From an uncultured Phocaeicola sp. (GTDB lineage: Bacteria > Bacteroidota > Bacteroidia > Bacteroidales > Bacteroidaceae), in the NCBI GenBank assembly GCA_947581855.1, contig CANPVZ010000008.1, positions 1-64,000 of the forward strand: a stretch of DNA of 64,000 nt, read 5' to 3'. The stretch's first letter is position 1. Each line of letters starts with the position of its first letter. The translations under genes were made by a program, and so were the position numbers. The notes beneath the pieces are model-generated. The model was not told where the DNA came from. It worked only from the letters and a program-made list of their open reading frames with translations, and searched no databases. Shown piece by piece: positions 1-8,789 of the stretch.

Positions 1-7
1 ACAAAAA

Positions 8-54
8 AGCCAACTAATTCGCAATACTTTGAGCTTGAATTAGTTGGCTAATTT
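8..54. terminator. Bidirectional terminator hairpin
   Basis: A perfect 13-bp inverted repeat (agccaactaattc at 8-20, gaattagttggct at 37-49) is flanked by an A run on the left and a T-rich stretch on the right. It probably ends a gene lying left of the window. Confidence 0.7.
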
Positions 55-77
55 TATAGTATTTTCTGAATGTCCCT

Positions 78-212
78 ATGTATCTGGAAACGGGTAATGA
101 TAAAAGGGCTGTTGAGATAGCGAAAATAATCGTATCACAACCGGTAAAGGTAGTGAACTCCTTTACGATTAATGCTCAAACAGAAGTAAGGGACTTCTTA
201 TCCGGTAAGTGA
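78..212 (+). pseudogene. C-terminal fragment of an unidentified protein
   Basis: An open frame encodes about 44 residues beginning MYLETGNDKRAVEIAKIIV and ending at TGA 210-212. It has the feel of a helical tail of a larger protein, perhaps the end of an O-antigen ligase or TPR-type protein, but I do not recognise it firmly. It sits directly behind a strong terminator, has no visible promoter, and the frame is closed by a stop at about position 57. I read it as a stranded 3' remnant; a real short ORF cannot be excluded. Confidence 0.35.
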
Positions 213-223
213 GATACGTTCTT

Positions 224-817
224 CTATTTCTTTTTCCTTCTCAACCCCGCACGAATCCGACTTAAGGATTGCGGCGTAATATAAAGATAAGAAGCTAAGT
301 GTTTTAACGGTACTTGTTGCAGCAACTCCGGATTGGCTTCCAATAAAGTAAGGTAACGCTCTTTTGCAGTAGGCGTACCGAAAGCTAACGTAGAGTTATC
401 CACCGAAAGAATCTCCTGTTCAAATATACGACGTCCGAAGTTTGCCATTTCTATGGATTCGGAAAAGAGGATCTCTAAAGCAGGACGCGAAATCATGTAG
501 GCCACGCTGTCCGTCACAGATTCGATATAAGCCTGAGAGGGTTGGTTAGCCACGTATCCCCATGACGAAAAAGCCGAATCGCCCGTAGTGACAAACCAAA
601 GGGAAACCTCCGTGCTTTCTTTCAAAGCATATGCCCTCCATATCCCTTGTTTCAGAATGTAAAAGTTCGTATTTCGCTCACCGGCCGACACTATAAGTTC
701 TCCTTTAGAAAAAGTCAACTCGGTCATATGCTGCAACAATGCACACAGTGTCCGCTCCGGCAATTTATATCTCCGGCAGAATCTCTCAATCATCTCTTCC
801 ATACCGCAAAAGTACAT
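224..817 (-). CDS. Crp/Fnr family transcriptional regulator
   Basis: This 197-residue protein has an N-terminal cyclic-nucleotide-binding-like beta barrel (about residues 30-130, with FSKGELIVSAGE and FYILKQGIWRAY) and a C-terminal helix-turn-helix (VPLKHLASYLYITPQSLSRI, about 168-187). This is the usual build of the many Bacteroides Crp-like regulators, which often lack the residues for cAMP binding, so the effector is unknown. Internal starts at M6 (802) or M9 (793) are equally plausible because the first residues, MYFCG, look untypical. The gene lies 44 bp downstream of the MATE exporter on the same strand and may be co-transcribed with it. Confidence 0.88.
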   Translation of the reverse strand: MYFCGMEEMIERFCRRYKLPERTLCALLQHMTELTFSKGELIVSAGERNTNFYILKQGIWRAYALKESTEVSLWFVTTGDSAFSSWGYVANQPSQAYIESVTDSVAYMISRPALEILFSESIEMANFGRRIFEQEILSVDNSTLAFGTPTAKERYLTLLEANPELLQQVPLKHLASYLYITPQSLSRIRAGLRRKKK

Positions 818-861
818 GATAATTTTGAGAATCTCATACTGGGCAATAAAAAGGTTTTCCG

Positions 862-2211
862 CTACGCCTTTTTTCTCTTCCTATGAAAATAGATGGCAAT
901 TACCAGGATGGTAGTCAATACCTCGGCAAACGGAACTGCCAGCCAGATGCCCGGTATTCCCATCACACGCGGCATAAGCAGGAAACAAAGAGTCATAAAC
1001 ACGAACCCGCGCATCACGGTGACCCATGTAGCTGCCATCGCCCGCTCCACACTTTGGAAATAAACAATGGATACAATGTTTACTGCAAAAAAGATAAAGC
1101 CGATGGCAAACAGAGGCAACCCCTCTACCGCAAAGGCATAAGCCGGATAACGGGTTTCGATAAACAACCCCACTATTTCGTAACGAAACAATGCCGTAAA
1201 AATGCAAAATAACAAACCGAAAGCCAGTGCTGATTTCAAAGCAATCCGGTAAGCCGCCTGTACCCGTATGCCCTGTCCGGCGCCAAAGTTATAACTGATG
1301 ATAGGTTGTGCCGACTGTCCGATGGCATTATATACCATAAAGATAATCGGAAAAAAGTAACAGGCAATGCTGAATGCCGCCACACCGTCTTCACCCAGAT
1401 AATGAATAAAAATATAATTGCCGATAAACATCATGAACGCAATGGTTGCTTCGCACAAGAACGAAGAAACGCCAAGTTTACACATGTATCCGACATTGCG
1501 GACTGTCAGCCGCAGACTTTTCCGGCTCCACTTCACCCGTATAAAACGAATCGTATTACCGTAACGGAAAAGGTAAGCCAGAATCAGGATTCCGCCTATC
1601 ACCGTACCCAGACTGGAGGCTAAAGCCGCTCCCATCATCCCCCATTTAAAAATAAAAATGAAAACGTAATCGAGGGCAATATTAATAACAGCCGGTATGG
1701 CATTACACCACATAGCATATTTAGGTGAACCATCCAGACGAATAAAAAACATGCCCGATAAAAGTAATGCGGAAAAAGCCAGAAACGGCACAAACCAGTG
1801 CATGTATTCGGTAGCCAAGGGTTTTAAACGCTCTGATGCTCCCAAACTCACGGCAACCTCCGGCGCATATATACAAACAAATATGGACGCACATAGCAGA
1901 AAAAGCGAAGAAACAAATACCGCTTGAGTAATATTAATACGGGCTACCTTAATTTTACCTTGCGACAAATGGATAGAAGCCACTACGGATGCTCCCAACC
2001 CGAACATCAGTCCTATTCCGGTTGTGAGCAGAAATATCGGAGCCGTAATGTTTACAGCCGCCAATGCATCGCTACCTAATCCCTTCCCAACAAATATACC
2101 ATCCGTTATGACAAAAGCAGCCGAAAAAACCATTCCCAACAACGTTGGTATCAACAACTTCCGAAAGAGTTTCGGGATTTCCATGCTTCCAAAATCAATT
2201 GCATCTTTCAT
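862..2211 (-). CDS. MATE family efflux transporter
   Basis: This 449-residue integral membrane protein has about 12 predicted hydrophobic segments and the two-fold repeat of the MATE family. Visible features include LFRKLLIPTLLGMVFSAAFV near the N-terminus, the conserved glycine-rich GKGLGSDALAAVNITAPI, and AFSIACYFFPIIFMVYNAIG-QSAQPIISYNFGAG in the second half. MATE proteins export cationic drugs or metabolites using Na+ or H+. The substrate cannot be told from sequence. A TATCTTTG -7 box lies 33-40 bp upstream, so this gene probably leads a two-gene unit with the Crp/Fnr regulator. Confidence 0.9.
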   Translation of the reverse strand: MKDAIDFGSMEIPKLFRKLLIPTLLGMVFSAAFVITDGIFVGKGLGSDALAAVNITAPIFLLTTGIGLMFGLGASVVASIHLSQGKIKVARINITQAVFVSSLFLLCASIFVCIYAPEVAVSLGASERLKPLATEYMHWFVPFLAFSALLLSGMFFIRLDGSPKYAMWCNAIPAVINIALDYVFIFIFKWGMMGAALASSLGTVIGGILILAYLFRYGNTIRFIRVKWSRKSLRLTVRNVGYMCKLGVSSFLCEATIAFMMFIGNYIFIHYLGEDGVAAFSIACYFFPIIFMVYNAIGQSAQPIISYNFGAGQGIRVQAAYRIALKSALAFGLLFCIFTALFRYEIVGLFIETRYPAYAFAVEGLPLFAIGFIFFAVNIVSIVYFQSVERAMAATWVTVMRGFVFMTLCFLLMPRVMGIPGIWLAVPFAEVLTTILVIAIYFHRKRKKA

Positions 2212-2243
2212 ATCTCAACACATTTCCTTTTTTAATCAGAGTG

Positions 2244-2251
2244 CAAAGATA
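2244..2251 (-). promoter_or_regulatory. -7 box of MATE gene promoter
   Basis: CAAAGATA on the + strand reads TATCTTTG on the - strand, an exact match to the Bacteroidetes TAnnTTTG element. It lies about 33 bp upstream of the MATE start. No clear -33 TTTG is visible. Confidence 0.6.
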
Positions 2252-2296
2252 CAACCTCCTTCAGAAAGAAAGATTACCATTTGTTAAGTTCGTATA

Positions 2297-3190
2297 CTAT
2301 TTATCCAATAATTCCTCTAATTTCTTCTTGATACTGCCTTTGCTATAACCCAACCATTGAGTAATGATTCTGCCTTTAGGTGATATCAGCACAAAATGAG
2401 GCACTCCATAAACTCCATATTGCATAAAAATGCCTTTCATGCCTTTTAAATCATTCAAGTTTTCCCATGTAATATTCTTCTCTTCCGAAGCTTTCTGCCA
2501 AACCTTTTAAACATCATGACTGATGCTGATTACAGTCAAAGAATCTTTATACCGTGAGGAAATTTCTCTCAGCTTGGGTAACGCATATTGACACGGTCCA
2601 CAATTCAAACGCCAAAAGTCAAGCAAAAGATACTTTCCTTTATAATCTGCCAATTAATGAATGTTTCCCTCTAAATCGTATAAATCGGCATCAATCAAAT
2701 ATTCACCCTCTTTAATTATTCCATGCTGATGAACCGTTTCATTTCTTTTGAAAGGGATCGTAGATGAACCTGATAAATCGAACCGAACAACCTCAGGATA
2801 AGAATTATAGGCTATAGCATACAGCGTCTTATCATCTTCCGATACAACTATTTGAGACACAGGAATATCCAATTTGCATTGGCGTACCTTCTCTCCCTCC
2901 CACGTATAGACGTATAAGGTTATCCCCTTGGAAAAAAGATAAGGATTTTTTGCATAACTCACGCCAGAATATTTATCTCCTGACTACGGTGCTTGCCATA
3001 TCAACAACCGAACCATTCCGTCATAACCATCCTTTATCCTTGTAGTGTTCTTAGCATCAAACGATGCAAAACTCACTCTTATGGTACTGTCTTTCGGATT
3101 GTCATACTCATAAACAAATTCATGAATAACATAAAAGGGAACCGTATCTCCCGGCTGATAAGATACGCACTCCACAGAGTTAAACAGCAT
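2297..3190 (-). pseudogene. Broken TlpA/thioredoxin-like gene with propeller-like N-terminus
   Basis: One continuous reading frame is interrupted by three nonsense codons and no frameshift: TAG after WQAP (near 2981-2983), TAA after DLEGNIH (near 2651-2653) and TAA after ISISHDV (near 2507-2509). The C-terminal half is a TlpA-type thioredoxin domain with the CGPC motif (FWRLNCGPCQYALPKL) and GVYGVPHFVLISPKG, very close to the intact gene at 3287-4864. The N-terminal half (LYVYTWEGEKVRQCKLD, LYAIAYN, VVRFDL) resembles the last blades of the six-bladed propeller proteins common in Bacteroides. More in-frame stops lie upstream of 3190, so the true start is lost. Confidence 0.75.
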
Positions 3191-3286
3191 TTTATATCTT
3201 TTCTATCCGAAAAAGCGCCTTCCCTATTGCATGGAACGATCCACAAACCAATGAAAATACTGTTTAAAGTTTCTTTTACAATTGAC

Positions 3287-4864
3287 TTATTTCTCCGAAA
3301 GGGATAACTGTATGCCTTTTACTTGCCAGTCGTTTCTGTCTTCGCCTTCCATATAATCAAAGGTTCGGGCATCTCCGGGTAAAGGTTCGAAATGCAAAGT
3401 CATTTCAACCTCTCCGCTTTCAGGTATCACCAAACGTTCGCCCAATGTCACTCCTTCGGCCCCTTTTACTCTATATTTCTTCCCATCATATGTAGTAAGA
3501 TAAGTGTTCGGGCTGAAGTTAATCCAATTCCTTGGTAGATAATAAACTTTCAAATGAATCGTAGTTGCCGTATCGCTTAACTCCACTTGCTTAAAAACCA
3601 AATTGTCTGCATTGGAAGACTGATTAGACGGATAGTTTACCTGTTTGATCCCGGCTTTGTGTGTTATGCTCATCTCATGTTTAGGGATATCCAACAAAGC
3701 TTTCATCTTTAACTTCAAGCTATTCTTACCATAACCGCTCCAACTCTTCACGACTTTTCCTTCCGGCGAAATTAATACATAATGCGGAATGCCGGAAACT
3801 CCGTATTTGGCATAAAGCCCATTGGTTCCCTGCATATCATTGAGATTCTCCCATGTAAGGTTTTCCTCTTTCGAAACTTCCCGCCAGTTTTTCTCATCGT
3901 CCGAACTGAGACTGATAACCGTCAAACGGTCTTTATACATTTCGGCTATCTGTTTCATTTCCGGCAACGCCATCCGACAAGGTCCGCAACCGCGACTCCA
4001 AAAATCCACCAACATGTATTTTCCTTTATAATCTGCCAAATGATGCACCGTTCCGTCCAAGTCATACAAATCCGCATCGGCCATATCATCACCAGCTTTC
4101 ACAACTTCAGGCGGAAACAAATTAGTAGTTATCGTTTTACCCGCTTCCGTTTGTTTATCAGCGGCCGGCAGTCTATTATATAAAGCTATCACTTCATTGC
4201 GATAAGGAAAGCCTTTCATATATTTGGCTTTAATACACAATTTATCTAAGAGCCTTATCCAAGCAGGACCAACCGGATTTTCCCGCATTAGCTTTAATAC
4301 GACAGGCAGCTCTTGCAAGGACAATTGTTCCCGTTCCCGATCCAATTCCTTCCTCTCGGCTTTAGCAGCCTTTTTCTCTTCCGTCGTTGTTGTTTTCGAA
4401 TCCTCCTTCTCATAAAGTTCAAGTATTCTGACGAGCAACTGTTGATTACGTTTTTTCATTTCACGTGTTGCATCGATATAAAGATTCTGGAATTTCTGCT
4501 CTTTCACGTCGCTTGAAACCTTCCAGGTACTGAGCAACTTATCATTTCCCGTAATCATTACCTTCGCTTCGGGAGTTATCCAAACATCCAGCCAGGTATT
4601 AGGAAAACCCTCTCCGCTTGAAGTCAGCATCAAACATTCGGGCTCGTTACTAAAAGCTTTCTCCTTAAAACGGAACATGCCGTTACGAAGTGTATCCGTA
4701 GCAATACGTCCCATTAAACGTCCTTCGCTCCGATATAAATTAATAAGAGTTCCATCTTCTACTCCCGACAATTTTCCTTCCATGGTAAATTCACCCTGTG
4801 CCTTCACCACCCAAACAAATAACATAAGACCAATGGTAAGAAATAGTTTTTTCATTGTATCCAA
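3287..4864 (-). CDS. TlpA family thiol-disulfide protein with DUF4369-like N-terminus
   Basis: This 525-residue secreted protein has a signal peptide (MKKLFLTIGLMLFVWVVKAQ after a short MDT lead). An N-terminal domain of the DUF4369 type (FTMEGKLSGVEDGTLINLYR) is followed by a charged helical linker and a thioredoxin fold at about 265-390. That fold has the redox motif CGPC (FWSRGCGPCRMALPEM) and a cis-proline loop (GVSGIPHYVLI). A beta-rich tail of about 130 residues follows, which is longer than usual for the family. Such proteins act in the periplasm as thiol-disulfide reductases, with uncertain partners. The neighbouring pseudogene is a decayed relative of its thioredoxin half. Confidence 0.88.
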   Translation of the reverse strand: MDTMKKLFLTIGLMLFVWVVKAQGEFTMEGKLSGVEDGTLINLYRSEGRLMGRIATDTLRNGMFRFKEKAFSNEPECLMLTSSGEGFPNTWLDVWITPEAKVMITGNDKLLSTWKVSSDVKEQKFQNLYIDATREMKKRNQQLLVRILELYEKEDSKTTTTEEKKAAKAERKELDREREQLSLQELPVVLKLMRENPVGPAWIRLLDKLCIKAKYMKGFPYRNEVIALYNRLPAADKQTEAGKTITTNLFPPEVVKAGDDMADADLYDLDGTVHHLADYKGKYMLVDFWSRGCGPCRMALPEMKQIAEMYKDRLTVISLSSDDEKNWREVSKEENLTWENLNDMQGTNGLYAKYGVSGIPHYVLISPEGKVVKSWSGYGKNSLKLKMKALLDIPKHEMSITHKAGIKQVNYPSNQSSNADNLVFKQVELSDTATTIHLKVYYLPRNWINFSPNTYLTTYDGKKYRVKGAEGVTLGERLVIPESGEVEMTLHFEPLPGDARTFDYMEGEDRNDWQVKGIQLSLSEK

Positions 4865-4956
4865 TTTAATGATTAATTATTGCAACTGTGCCCTTTAAAC
4901 CTCTTAAAGTTTCCTTTTGGATATCAACAGAGACCTTTAAGACACCTTTAATTTCA

Positions 4957-4964
4957 CAAAGATA
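4957..4964 (-). promoter_or_regulatory. -7 box of TlpA/DUF4369 gene promoter
   Basis: CAAAGATA on the + strand gives TATCTTTG on the - strand, about 93 bp upstream of the start codon at 4864. It is an exact TAnnTTTG match. Confidence 0.5.
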
Positions 4965-5383
4965 GAAAACATTGTATAGAAAGTTCCTTGTTTATACGTA
5001 AATTTTCAGGGCATTATATTATTTCATCGTATTCATCGAGAGAAATAAGATAGCTCTTCTTCCTTTATTTTATCTAAACAATGGCATAACAGTTATCTTC
5101 TTATATATACTGGAGTTTTGCAAATAGCTTTTCCATAGGGGATTATCAAGCATTCAAGAAAGGAAGAGAGACAAATAAGCCAAAGCGATAGTCCTATAAA
5201 TGTTCTAAAAGAGCCTAAGCTTTAATTCCTGCCAAACAAAGCGGGAGGTGAACAACCATAAAAGACGTTTATTTCTGATAGAGGAAACCGACTTCTGACG
5301 GAAGGAGATGAATGATAACAAGAGGACTGCCCAAAAAGTAAAAATTGAATTAGCTAAAGTCACAGATTGTAACTGAATAAACA

Positions 5384-5434
5384 AAAAAGTATCACTTTAA
5401 CCTATGAAGATTTAGGTGTAAAGTGGTGCTTTTT
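5384..5434. terminator. Terminator-like hairpin
   Basis: Left arm aaaaagtatcactttaacct and right arm beginning aggtgtaaagtggtgc pair with few mismatches. A runs lie on one side and T runs on the other, so it could work in either direction. No gene ends close to it. Confidence 0.5.
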
Positions 5435-5738
5435 CTATATTGGAGTTCTGTCAGTCCTAAACCGAAAGTGGACTAAAACGGTTGACAACACAGGATTGCG
5501 GAGGCGCTTACCCGAAAGTTTTAATCTAAACTTTCAGACTTTTCGGATAACTTCTTCCGAGCAAATCAATTTAGCCCCAACGAAACGAAGTGAAATGATA
5601 ACTACGGAATAAAACTATAGTTCTCTTTCATTCGGTAAAAAGAATCTGCTAACTTGGATATACTAACCTGTCTCCTTAAGCAATCTTCCTTTCTCACAAC
5701 TATGAGAGTTATCTTCTACTATATGTGAGAGACATTTT

Positions 5739-5774
5739 GCACATTATGTGAGAATTCTATTTCACATAGTGTGC
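5739..5774. repeat. 15-bp inverted repeat
   Basis: Positions 5739-5753 (gcacattatgtgaga) pair with 5760-5774 around a 6-nt loop, with two G-T wobbles. A further related half-site (ctatatgtgagag) lies just upstream. There is no T run, so it looks more like a protein-binding palindrome or relic than a terminator. Confidence 0.5.
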
Positions 5775-5915
5775 GAAAGGTAATATGTAAGAGAGAAACG
5801 ATTAGTTAATGCCCGTATAGAGATAAATTCAAGCTTATCCGAAAATAAAAGATCTTATTACCTTAATTTCATTTAAATTACCGGGCTTAATCCGGAAGAT
5901 TCATAGTAGAAAAAA

Positions 5916-6079
5916 GGTTCTTCGTCACGTTGATTGGCAGAATCAGTTCAAATGTACGTTAACATATCGGTGTCCAGATGATTAGAAGTTTAGTAAACAT
6001 CTCTCCTCATCATACAGGTTCCCATTACCGGTAACCAAGTAAATCAATATCTAATGACGACCCAAAGTGACGAAGAACC
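5916..6079. mobile_element. Possible MITE or insertion-sequence remnant
   Basis: The ends 5916-5932 (ggttcttcgtcacgttg) and 6063-6079 (caaagtgacgaagaacc) are inverted copies with 16 of 17 bases matching, and they enclose 130 bp with no ORF. The end sequence resembles terminal repeats of ISL3-like elements, from memory. No flanking target duplication is obvious. The right end lies 15 bp from the stop codon of the AICAR transformylase gene. Confidence 0.4.
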
Positions 6080-6094
6080 AAAAGAAACAGAAAA

Positions 6095-7270
6095 TCAATG
6101 GTGGAACAAACGAATACCGGTGAATGACATCGCTATACCATATTTGTCACACGTTTCAATAACATGATCGTCACGAACGGAACCGCCGGCTTGGGCAATG
6201 TATTCCACACCACTCTTATGCGCACGCTCAATGTTATCTCCGAAGGGGAAGAATGCATCGGAACCCAAAGAGACGCCTTTCAATGTATCCAGCCATGCAC
6301 GCTTTTCCTCACGAGTCAACACTTCGGGTTTTTCGGTAAAGAACTGTTCCCATACTCCGTCAGCCAATACATCGTCATGGTCATCACTGATATAAATATC
6401 GATGGTATTGTCGCGATCGGCACGGCGGATTTTCTCCACCCACGGCAAGTTCAGTACTTTCGGATGCTGACGGAGATACCAAATATCTGCCTTATTCCCA
6501 GCCAGACGGGTGCAGTGAATACGGCTTTGTTGTCCGGCGCCAATTCCTATCGCCTGACCGTCTTTTACATAACATACCGAGTTAGACTGGGTATATTTCA
6601 AAGTAATCAATGCAATCATCAAATCTCTTTTGGCTGCTTCGGGGAAACTTTTGTTACGGGTAGGAATATTGGCAAACAGATCGTCATTGTTCAAACGGAT
6701 TTCATTTCGCCCTTGTTCAAAAGTAATGCCAAACACCTCTTTGCGCTCTATCGGAGCCGGTCTATAATCCGGATTTATCTTTATGATATTATACGTTCCT
6801 TTACGTTTCGCTTTCAGTATCTCCAGCGCTTGCTCCGTATAACCGGGAGCAATCACGCCATCCGACACTTCCCGATTGATAAAGCGTGCTGTTTCTTCAT
6901 CGCATACATCGCTCAAAGCAATGAAATCACCATACGAAGACATACGGTCGGCTCCTCTTGCACGCACATAAGCATTCGCCAATGGACTCAAGGGCAAATT
7001 GTCCACAAAATAAATACGTTTCATGGTCTCATCCAGTTCCAGACCGATAGCCGCTCCAGCCGGACTTACATGTTTAAAAGAGGTTGCCGCCGGCAGACCG
7101 GTGGCTTCTTTCAATTCTTTTACCAACTGCCATCCATTCAGCGCATCCAAGAAATTGATATAACCCGGACGACCATTTAATACGTCAATAGGCAATTCTC
7201 CTTCTTGCATGAAGATACGCGCCGGCTTCTGATTGGGATTACACCCATACTTTAATTCCAATTCTTTCAT
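6095..7270 (-). CDS. Stand-alone AICAR transformylase (PurH-type formyltransferase)
   Basis: This 391-residue protein matches the AICAR formyltransferase domain of PurH, which uses 10-formyltetrahydrofolate to formylate AICAR in the penultimate step of IMP synthesis. Key segments seen are KYGCNPNQKPA at the start, ATSFKHVSPAGAA, VSDGVIAPGY, KYTQSNSVCYVKDGQAIGIG and GSDAFFPFGDNI. The catalytic Lys-His pair falls in SFKHVSPAGAA. The MGS-like IMP cyclohydrolase domain found at the N-terminus of ordinary PurH is absent. The start is a natural family start and no remnant lies upstream, so this is not a truncation. A separate PurH or cyclohydrolase should exist elsewhere in the genome. Confidence 0.88.
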   Translation of the reverse strand: MKELELKYGCNPNQKPARIFMQEGELPIDVLNGRPGYINFLDALNGWQLVKELKEATGLPAATSFKHVSPAGAAIGLELDETMKRIYFVDNLPLSPLANAYVRARGADRMSSYGDFIALSDVCDEETARFINREVSDGVIAPGYTEQALEILKAKRKGTYNIIKINPDYRPAPIERKEVFGITFEQGRNEIRLNNDDLFANIPTRNKSFPEAAKRDLMIALITLKYTQSNSVCYVKDGQAIGIGAGQQSRIHCTRLAGNKADIWYLRQHPKVLNLPWVEKIRRADRDNTIDIYISDDHDDVLADGVWEQFFTEKPEVLTREEKRAWLDTLKGVSLGSDAFFPFGDNIERAHKSGVEYIAQAGGSVRDDHVIETCDKYGIAMSFTGIRLFHH

Positions 7271-7456
7271 AGTAATATTTGATATTTAATTCACTAGTTT
7301 GTAATCGTTTCACAAGCTATGTCGTTTACGTTTTATCTTTCGGTTCGGCAACACCACAAAATCCGCTAAACGGATATTGCTTTTTTAGTCCTCACCACTC
7401 ATCCGTGTTTTGCCGGATTTGAAGCATAAAAACTTTTTTATTGAAGTTGACAGATG

Positions 7457-7464
7457 CAAAAATA
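7457..7464 (-). promoter_or_regulatory. -7 box for AICAR transformylase gene
   Basis: CAAAAATA on the + strand reads TATTTTTG on the - strand, 187 bp upstream of the start codon. It sits back to back with the carbonic anhydrase promoter 23 bp away. Confidence 0.5.
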
Positions 7465-7486
7465 CGGAATATTTCGGTGAATGCGT

Positions 7487-7494
7487 TATATTTG
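7487..7494 (+). promoter_or_regulatory. -7 box of carbonic anhydrase promoter
   Basis: TATATTTG matches TAnnTTTG exactly and lies 26 bp upstream of the ATG at 7521, giving a leader of roughly 20 nt. Confidence 0.65.
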
Positions 7495-7520
7495 CCCGCA
7501 CTATTGAATGTACATAAATT

Positions 7521-8075
7521 ATGATAGACGAATTAATAACTTATAACCGTACTTTTGTTGAGAACAAAGGATACGAAAAATACATCACCAATAAGTATCC
7601 CGACAAGAAGATAGCCATCGTCACTTGCATGGATACCCGTTTAATAGAATTGCTTCCGGCTGCATTGGGATTAAAAAACGGGGATGTAAAAATGATAAAG
7701 AATGCCGGAGGAACTATTACTCACCCATTTGGCAGTGCCATGCGAAGTTTGCTTGTCGCCATTTACGAATTAGGAGTGGAAGAGGTAATGATTGTAGGAC
7801 ATACCGACTGCGGAGTGCAGCATATGGACAGCGAAATCATGCTCCGCCACATGAAAGAGCGAGGTGTATCGGAAGACCACATAGAAATGATGGAATACTG
7901 CGATGTAAATTTGCGCAGTTGGCTCAGCGGATTCAGCGATACGGAAGAAGCCGTACAAAAGAGCGTACACCTTGTAAAGCATCATCCGCTCATTCCGGCA
8001 GATATAAAAGTACGGGGATTCATTATGGACTCCATCACCGGACGGTTGAACGAAATCCAAGAGCCTGTTAATTAA
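7521..8075 (+). CDS. Beta-class carbonic anhydrase
   Basis: This 184-residue cytoplasmic zinc enzyme interconverts CO2 and bicarbonate. The zinc and catalytic residues are all visible: C36, D38 and R40 in TCMDTRL, and H94 and C97 in GHTDCGV. The AGG near residue 62 (NAGGTITHPFGSAMRSL) is also typical. The length fits the short clade of beta enzymes. It is transcribed divergently from the AICAR transformylase. Bicarbonate supply suits an organism that fixes CO2 in its fumarate pathway, which is inference. Confidence 0.93.
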   Translation: MIDELITYNRTFVENKGYEKYITNKYPDKKIAIVTCMDTRLIELLPAALGLKNGDVKMIKNAGGTITHPFGSAMRSLLVAIYELGVEEVMIVGHTDCGVQHMDSEIMLRHMKERGVSEDHIEMMEYCDVNLRSWLSGFSDTEEAVQKSVHLVKHHPLIPADIKVRGFIMDSITGRLNEIQEPVN

Positions 8076-8127
8076 AAATGAATCATAAATCAACAGGAGT
8101 CCACGATAATACAATATAAATAAACGT

Positions 8128-8643
8128 ATGTTAGAAGACATGGTACAAAGTGACAATAATGAAGAGATGTTTCCGCTTGTGGATGAGCAGGGAAACATTA
8201 TAGGCGCCGCCAAACGGGGAGAGTGCCACAATGGCAGTAAATTGCTGCATCCGGTAGTGCACTTGCACGTGTTCAACAGTAAAGGAGAGCTTTACCTCCA
8301 GAAACGGCCGGAATGGAAAGACATCCAGCCGGGTAAATGGGATACAGCCGTAGGCGGCCATATAGATTTGGGGGAGAACGTGGAAAGAGCTCTGAAACGG
8401 GAAGTTCGTGAAGAGTTGGGCATCACCGATTTCCAACCGGAGATCATCACCTCTTACGTGTTCGAATCACCCTGCGAGAAAGAACTTGTCTATTCGTACA
8501 AAACCCTATACGAAGGGGTCATTACTCCAAGCGACGAAGTAGCAGACGGACGTTTTTGGAGTATTCAAGATATTAAAGCGAACTTAGGAAATGGCACTTT
8601 TACGCCCAACTTCGAAAAAGAATTCTCTATTCTTGGTCTATAA
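8128..8643 (+). CDS. Nudix hydrolase
   Basis: This 171-residue protein has a complete Nudix box at about residues 76-98 (GGHIDLGENVERALKREVRE followed by ELGI), which coordinates the metal for hydrolysis of a nucleoside diphosphate linked to another moiety. The opening EEMFPLVDEQGNIIGAAKRGECH and LYLQKRPEWKDIQPGKWDTA resemble the YfcD/isopentenyl-diphosphate isomerase-like branch, but the substrate cannot be assigned. It lies 52 bp behind the carbonic anhydrase gene on the same strand and is probably co-transcribed. An internal ATG (M5, 8140) is a possible alternative start. Confidence 0.9.
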   Translation: MLEDMVQSDNNEEMFPLVDEQGNIIGAAKRGECHNGSKLLHPVVHLHVFNSKGELYLQKRPEWKDIQPGKWDTAVGGHIDLGENVERALKREVREELGITDFQPEIITSYVFESPCEKELVYSYKTLYEGVITPSDEVADGRFWSIQDIKANLGNGTFTPNFEKEFSILGL

Positions 8644-8749
8644 ACCTATTTCCGTGTTCGATAACGGATGAATTCTTGACGCAAATCAATAAATCGGCGG
8701 TTTTATGCATTTTCTTTTCCTTTTCTTATGTCGATCAAAAGAAAGGCTC

Positions 8750-8757
8750 TACTTTTG
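8750..8757 (+). promoter_or_regulatory. -7 box upstream of small ORF
   Basis: TACTTTTG matches TAnnTTTG and lies 32 bp upstream of the ATG at 8790. Confidence 0.6.
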
Positions 8758-8789
8758 TGCTGTAAAACATAAAAAGAAAGGATAACAAG

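Larger units (their letters stand above)
4865..6094. other. 1.2-kb non-coding region
   Basis: I see no credible gene here. It holds the promoter of the TlpA gene on its left, a terminator-like hairpin (5384-5434), a short perfect stem (5514-5521 with 5528-5535), a 15-bp hairpin (5739-5774) and a pair of inverted ends that could mark a MITE (5916-6079). Base use is more AT-rich than in the flanking genes. It is most likely a decayed locus. Confidence 0.6.

Noticed and set aside
4865..6094. tRNA or other structured RNA gene
   Set aside because: Only simple hairpins are found; no cloverleaf or known RNA motif can be traced.
6164..7180. 338-residue + strand ORF
   Set aside because: It lies antisense across the AICAR transformylase gene, has no family-like sequence and a shadow codon pattern.
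6095..7270. Truncated purH
   Set aside because: The start matches stand-alone members of the family and no cyclohydrolase remnant lies upstream, so it is a genuine single-domain gene.
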